From a bacterium (GTDB taxonomy: Bacteria; SAR324; XYD2-FULL-50-16), in the NCBI GenBank assembly GCA_018829445.1, contig JAHJTV010000079.1:62001-126000 (forward strand): DNA of 64,000 nt, written 5' to 3'. The translations under genes and the position numbers were made by a program. Below are positions 60,498-64,000 of the stretch, piece after piece. How positions within the stretch are numbered: the stretch's first letter is position 1; every line of letters starts with the position of its first letter. A model generated the notes under the pieces. The model saw only the letters and a program-made list of their open reading frames with translations. It was not told the origin of the DNA and made no database searches.

Positions 60498-61301
60498 CTA
60501 TTTGGTATGGGACCCGTTTTTTTTTATGTGATAATACTCCCAGTGCTTGGCATGTTTAAGAAACATGGAGTAGGCAGCACCAATACTGATGATAAAACCG
60601 GGGAGACCGTCCAGGAACCCTCTCTTTAAAAAATAGGTTTCAATAAACTTTCCCAGCGGTTTGAAAAGTAATTTAGGCAAGGATGGTTTTTTCCCGGATT
60701 CGAACAGGATTTTTGCGCTGATACTGGAGTAGGAATTATTGGTTCTAATGTTGTGGGCCAGATCCTCAAAAACAAAATGTTGCAGGGCTCCCTCTAATCT
60801 ACCGGGTTTTCCCCGGACTTCAATCACATCGTGGGGATTCAATCCCGTCCATCTGCCATGTTTTCTGTTGAAGAGTCTGATATTCCGATCCGGGTACCAG
60901 CCGCCATGCATGATCCACTTTCCCAAGTGAAAACTCTTCCTGGCAACCGTGTATCCGTCTGATAATCCATCAACCGGTGTATTTGTGAAGAGTTGTATGA
61001 TCTCTTTTTTTAAATCAGCCGTGATTCTTTCATCCGCATCCAGACAAATAATCCAGTCATGGGAGCAGGAGTCAACCGCCAGTTGTTTCTGCTTGACATG
61101 TCCGAGAAAAGCCTGATCGATTACCTTCGCGCCCAGGGATTTGGCGACTTTTTTTGTGTTATCCGTGCTAAGTGAGTCAACCACAACAATTTCATCTACC
61201 CAATCCAGGCTCTTGATACAATCACCGATGTTTTGCTCTTCATTCAAGGTGATAATTGCGGCAGAAAGGTGAATTTGATTAATTGGCATCGGTTTTATCA
61301 T
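60498..61301 (-). CDS. Family 2 glycosyltransferase, WaaE/KdtX-like (LPS core)
   Basis: 267 residues. GT-A fold with AAIITLNEEQNIGDCIKSLDWVDEIVVVDSLSTDNT at the N-terminus, the metal-binding motif LDADERI, and HGGWYPDRNIRLFNRKHGRWTG in the acceptor domain. The pattern matches WaaE (a beta-1,4-glucosyltransferase of lipopolysaccharide core) and related proteins in proteobacteria. The donor and acceptor cannot be read from sequence. Its start overlaps the TolR-like gene by 23 nt; an ATG at 61289 would reduce this to 11. Confidence 0.88.
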   Translation of the reverse strand: MIKPMPINQIHLSAAIITLNEEQNIGDCIKSLDWVDEIVVVDSLSTDNTKKVAKSLGAKVIDQAFLGHVKQKQLAVDSCSHDWIICLDADERITADLKKEIIQLFTNTPVDGLSDGYTVARKSFHLGKWIMHGGWYPDRNIRLFNRKHGRWTGLNPHDVIEVRGKPGRLEGALQHFVFEDLAHNIRTNNSYSSISAKILFESGKKPSLPKLLFKPLGKFIETYFLKRGFLDGLPGFIISIGAAYSMFLKHAKHWEYYHIKKNGSHTK

Positions 61302-61704
61302 CAGATTTTGGTTTAATTGCTATGGAAATTTTGTGGAGTCCAATTTGATTGGCAGTGTCCATTACATAAACCACCTCTTCATGTCTAACCTTTCCGTCCG
61401 CACGGATGATCAACTGCTCAAATTCTGTTATCTTTTTGGCAGCAGCAAGCTCAGATTTCAGTACAGCTTTCTTAATCTCTTTTCCATTTAAGAAATACTT
61501 ATGTGTTTCATTGATGGCGATTTCCAGAGATTTGGGTTTGTCAGTGTTTGTTTTGGCGGTTGCCTGTGGAAGATTTATGTGGATACCCGGTGATGTGATA
61601 AATGTTGTTGATACCATGAAAAAAATTAACAGCAAAAAGATTACATCTATCAACGGAGTAATATCCAGATTCAGCCTTTTGGTATTCCTTTTTTTAAACT
61701 GCAT
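61279..61704 (-). CDS. ExbD/TolR family biopolymer transport protein
   Basis: 141 residues. One N-terminal transmembrane helix (LIDVIFLLLIFFMVSTTFI) carrying the functional aspartate in the conserved TPLIDVIFLLL motif. The periplasmic domain contains LIIRADGKVRHEEVVYVMDTANQIGLHKISIAI. Pairs with the TolQ/ExbB-like protein upstream to harvest proton-motive force. Target (TonB or TolA) not in the window. Confidence 0.93.
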   Translation of the reverse strand: MQFKKRNTKRLNLDITPLIDVIFLLLIFFMVSTTFITSPGIHINLPQATAKTNTDKPKSLEIAINETHKYFLNGKEIKKAVLKSELAAAKKITEFEQLIIRADGKVRHEEVVYVMDTANQIGLHKISIAIKPKSDDKTDAN

Positions 61705-61745
61705 TTTATGTTACAAATTTGACGTTTTTAAAAACCTGCCTAAGA

Positions 61746-62360
61746 TCAAGAACACAATAACTCAACCATGGTAACGGAATGATGTTCCATTTCGGTTATG
61801 ATGTTTTCAACTTTTTTGGCGAAGAAATTGTAAAAAATCAAAGTTGGAATGGCTATCGACAGTCCGGAAGCAGTGGTAATTAACGCTTCCGAGATCCCGC
61901 CGGCCAGAACCGAGGCATTTCCGGTACCATGGGTGACAATGGTGTCAAAAACATGAATCATTCCGGTGACGGTTCCCAATAATCCTAGCAGGGGGGAGAC
62001 CACTGCAATGGTGTGCAGGATTGTAAGAAATCTCTCCAGTCTCAGAATCTGCATTCGTCCGGCTTCCTCAACATAATTCTTCAGTTCCTCCTTTGAATTG
62101 CCGGCGTTTATCAAGGCGACCTTAGCTATTTTGAGCATAGGTGATTGCTCTTTTTCGGACCACTCCAGTGCTGTTTCAAAATCACGTTTCTTAACGGCAA
62201 CCTCAATTTCTCTCAGGATATCAATATTAATAATCCGTCCTCTTCTCAAGTAAATCATTCTCTCAACAATGATTGCCAGGGAAAGGATAGAACAGATTAG
62301 AAGGGCAATCATCAACGGACCGCCTTTTGAAATCAGCTCAAATTGTGCGAAGATCTCCAT
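61746..62360 (-). CDS. MotA/TolQ/ExbB family proton channel protein
   Basis: 204 residues with three transmembrane helices: LMIALLICSILSLAIIVERMIYL, LHTIAVVSPLLGLLGTVTGMIHVF and GGISEALITTASGLSIAIPTLIFYNFF. The conserved block LLGLLGTVTGMI and ALITTASGLSIAIP are family signatures. It forms the pentameric channel around a TolR/ExbD dimer. 41 nt upstream of the exbD-like gene and 3 nt after der, so der-exbB-exbD-glycosyltransferase looks like one transcript. Confidence 0.94.
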   Translation of the reverse strand: MEIFAQFELISKGGPLMIALLICSILSLAIIVERMIYLRRGRIINIDILREIEVAVKKRDFETALEWSEKEQSPMLKIAKVALINAGNSKEELKNYVEEAGRMQILRLERFLTILHTIAVVSPLLGLLGTVTGMIHVFDTIVTHGTGNASVLAGGISEALITTASGLSIAIPTLIFYNFFAKKVENIITEMEHHSVTMVELLCS

Positions 62361-62363
62361 GGG

Positions 62364-63707
62364 TTAGCTCTCCTCTTGACCAGTTTTTTTTGTTTTGTCT
62401 CGCCATAATACTCGAATCGGACTGCCTTTGAATCCGAAGAAATACCGGAATTGTTTGATAATATAGTTATGATAGGAGGAATTGATTGCTTTGGGATTAT
62501 TTGTGGATATCATGAAAGTGGGAGGACGAGTCGAAACCTGGGTTGAATAAAAAATCTTTGTTTTTTTCCCCAATTTTACCGGGGGAGTGTGTCTGGCTGT
62601 GACGGTCTCCATAATCTGGTTGAGATCAGATGTTTGTATTCGCTTTTTACACTCTGAATTAACCTCATTCACCAGACTAAATATTTTATCTACTCTCTGT
62701 CCTGTTTTGGCACTTACAAATATTATTGGCGCAAAATCAAGAAATCGAAGCTTATCTCGAATATCCAGTTTCATCTGGTCCATGGTTTTTCCGTCTTTCT
62801 CTACCAGGTCCCATTTGTTGACAATCAGAATAATACCCTTCCCACGATCGAGAATATATCCTGCAATCTTGGCATCCTGATCGACAACCCCATCTGTGGC
62901 ATCAATCATCAACAAAACAACATCGGATCGTTCTATACTCTTCAAGGCAGCCACCATACTGTATTTATCAATCAGGAAGCTAACCCTGCTTTTCTTCCTG
63001 ATTCCGGCCGTGTCAATTAACCGAAAGGTTTTACCATAGTGTTTGCAGAAGTTGTCGACCGGGTCTCTTGTTGTGCCGGGTTCATCATGAACGATCTGCT
63101 TTGCCTTGCCCAAAAATTGGTTTACCAGTGAAGACTTTCCCGCATTGGGACGGCCAACGATTGCCACCGAGGTGATGTCATCATCTTCATCACCGTCGGA
63201 AAAATCGTCAGAGATCTCGGGAAAATCATGCTGCATTGATTCAAGTAAATCATAAACTCCAATACCATGTTCCGCTGAAATCGCAAAGATTTCAGAGCAA
63301 CCCGATTCGTAAAATTCGGCAATTGCTTGTTCATGTTTAGGATTATCGATCTTGTTAACAGTGAAATAGATCGGTTTTTCAGATTTTCTTAAAAGATTAT
63401 AAATGGATTGATCCTGTGGCGTCCAACCTGAGTACTTATCTAGCAGAAAAATGATACCGTCGGCTTCTTCAATTGCCAATTGAGACTGTTCTTTCATCTT
63501 CTGGGGGATAATCTCCCTGGTATCAGGCTCGAAACCACCCGTATCAATCAGAATAAACGAAAATCCCTTATAATTGATAATGGCTGTATTTCTGTCACGG
63601 GTAACGCCTGGCATTTCATGGACAATTGCCAGGCGTTTTCCCGCAAATCGGTTGAAAAGGGTTGATTTGCCAACGTTTGGCTTACCAACCAAAGCAAAGA
63701 TTTTCAT
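62364..63707 (-). CDS. der: Ribosome biogenesis GTPase Der (EngA)
   Basis: 447 residues with two tandem GTPase domains and a KH-like C-terminus. First G domain: GKPNVGKSTLFNRFAG, DTGGFEPD, NKID. Second: GRPNAGKSSLVNQFLG, DTAGIRKKSRV, NKWDLVEKDG. The C-terminal KH-like domain holds PPVKLGKKTKIFYSTQVSTRPPTFMISTNNP. Assists 50S subunit assembly. First gene of the run der-exbB-exbD-glycosyltransferase. Confidence 0.97.
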   Translation of the reverse strand: MKIFALVGKPNVGKSTLFNRFAGKRLAIVHEMPGVTRDRNTAIINYKGFSFILIDTGGFEPDTREIIPQKMKEQSQLAIEEADGIIFLLDKYSGWTPQDQSIYNLLRKSEKPIYFTVNKIDNPKHEQAIAEFYESGCSEIFAISAEHGIGVYDLLESMQHDFPEISDDFSDGDEDDDITSVAIVGRPNAGKSSLVNQFLGKAKQIVHDEPGTTRDPVDNFCKHYGKTFRLIDTAGIRKKSRVSFLIDKYSMVAALKSIERSDVVLLMIDATDGVVDQDAKIAGYILDRGKGIILIVNKWDLVEKDGKTMDQMKLDIRDKLRFLDFAPIIFVSAKTGQRVDKIFSLVNEVNSECKKRIQTSDLNQIMETVTARHTPPVKLGKKTKIFYSTQVSTRPPTFMISTNNPKAINSSYHNYIIKQFRYFFGFKGSPIRVLWRDKTKKTGQEES

Positions 63708-64000
63708 TATATTTTCTAGTGATGGTGTTAATTAGTGTATTGACTTTGGTTTGTCTTGGGACATTGTTTGAGAATCTACGAAAAAGCTTTGCCTACGCGA
63801 CTAAAATGGCCAGCTCGCCTCATTTTGAACATCCAGGCTTATGATATATTATGGCTGCAAACTTGGGTTCAAACAGGAACAATTATGTGTGTGCCGCAGT
63901 CTCAATCTCAAGACTAAAACAAGTCAAAGAATCATTTCTGTTTTCTTCAGTAGACTATTAGTTTAGGGGGTCTTTATCATTCAAGCAATCCCAAGCTTGG
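63708..64000. other. Upstream region of der, no gene seen
   Basis: 293 bases to the right window edge. It should contain the der promoter. A 13-residue minus-strand frame ending QAWDCLNDKDPLN followed by a stop at the edge could be the tail of a gene starting outside the window, but this is too short to support. Confidence 0.4.

Noticed and set aside
63950..64000. Possible C-terminal tail of a gene entering from the right edge
   Set aside because: Only about 13 codons before a stop; too short to support.
1..64000. CRISPR arrays, insertion sequences, prophage or integrase genes
   Set aside because: I saw no regularly spaced direct repeats, transposase, integrase or phage structural genes on either strand.

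Overview
The window is an AT-rich chromosomal segment of a diderm (Gram-negative) bacterium, almost entirely housekeeping and cell-envelope genes. I see no prophage, insertion sequence, integron or CRISPR array. Taxonomy cannot be settled from this stretch. A proteobacterial-like origin fits best: GyrB carries the long insertion before its C-terminal end that is known from proteobacteria, and there are GspL/M/N-type and PilN/O/P-type proteins, HflK/HflC, a WaaE-like glycosyltransferase and TolQ/TolR-like proteins. A delta-like or SAR324-like lineage would be my guess. Against this, one gene (31927-33771) closely resembles the spirochaete cytoplasmic filament protein CfpA.

Layout. 1-2.8 kb (minus): gpsA-folC-trpB (trpB cut by the window edge) behind a tRNA-Leu with its own promoter and terminator. 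2.9-6.3 kb (plus): dapL, a DUF374 acyltransferase, a PfkB/adenosine kinase, gatC. 6.3-12.5 kb (minus): the classical dnaA-dnaN-recF-gyrB replication cluster. 12.7-20 kb: tsaE, an XTP/dITP diphosphatase, an Old Yellow Enzyme homologue, an RNB ribonuclease, and RNase G-RluD. 20.8-25.7 kb: ribH, then three exported envelope proteins (unknown, SurA-like, LpoA-like). 25.7-37.9 kb (minus): a kinase-like protein lacking catalytic residues, a 911-residue S41 protease, the CfpA-like protein, gspL-gspM-gspN-mltG and hflK-hflC.

38.7-45 kb: a beta-barrel/lipoprotein pair, then fatty-acid genes (acyl-CoA dehydrogenase, XRE-cupin regulator, acyl-CoA ligase). 45.1-50 kb (minus): rph, six tRNA genes, tig-clpP-clpX, two more tRNA genes and a strong terminator. 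50.4-56.1 kb: a pilin-like membrane protein, an M16 protease, FxsA and a second S41 protease. 56.1-63.7 kb (minus): an orphan Hpt protein, a second inner-membrane platform (PilN/O/P-like), an exported pentapeptide-repeat protein, a glycosyltransferase, TolR/TolQ-like proteins and Der.

The most striking observations are these. (1) The ClpP between tig and clpX has lost its catalytic serine and histidine (N97 and R122), so it is a ClpR-like subunit. (2) A CfpA-like filament protein is encoded in a genome that otherwise looks proteobacterial. (3) A COG2187-type kinase homologue has lost its catalytic aspartates. (4) Two separate pilin-machine inner-membrane platforms occur, neither next to a secretin or ATPase gene. 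Three independent tRNA units also share TTGACA promoters with 17-18 bp spacers.
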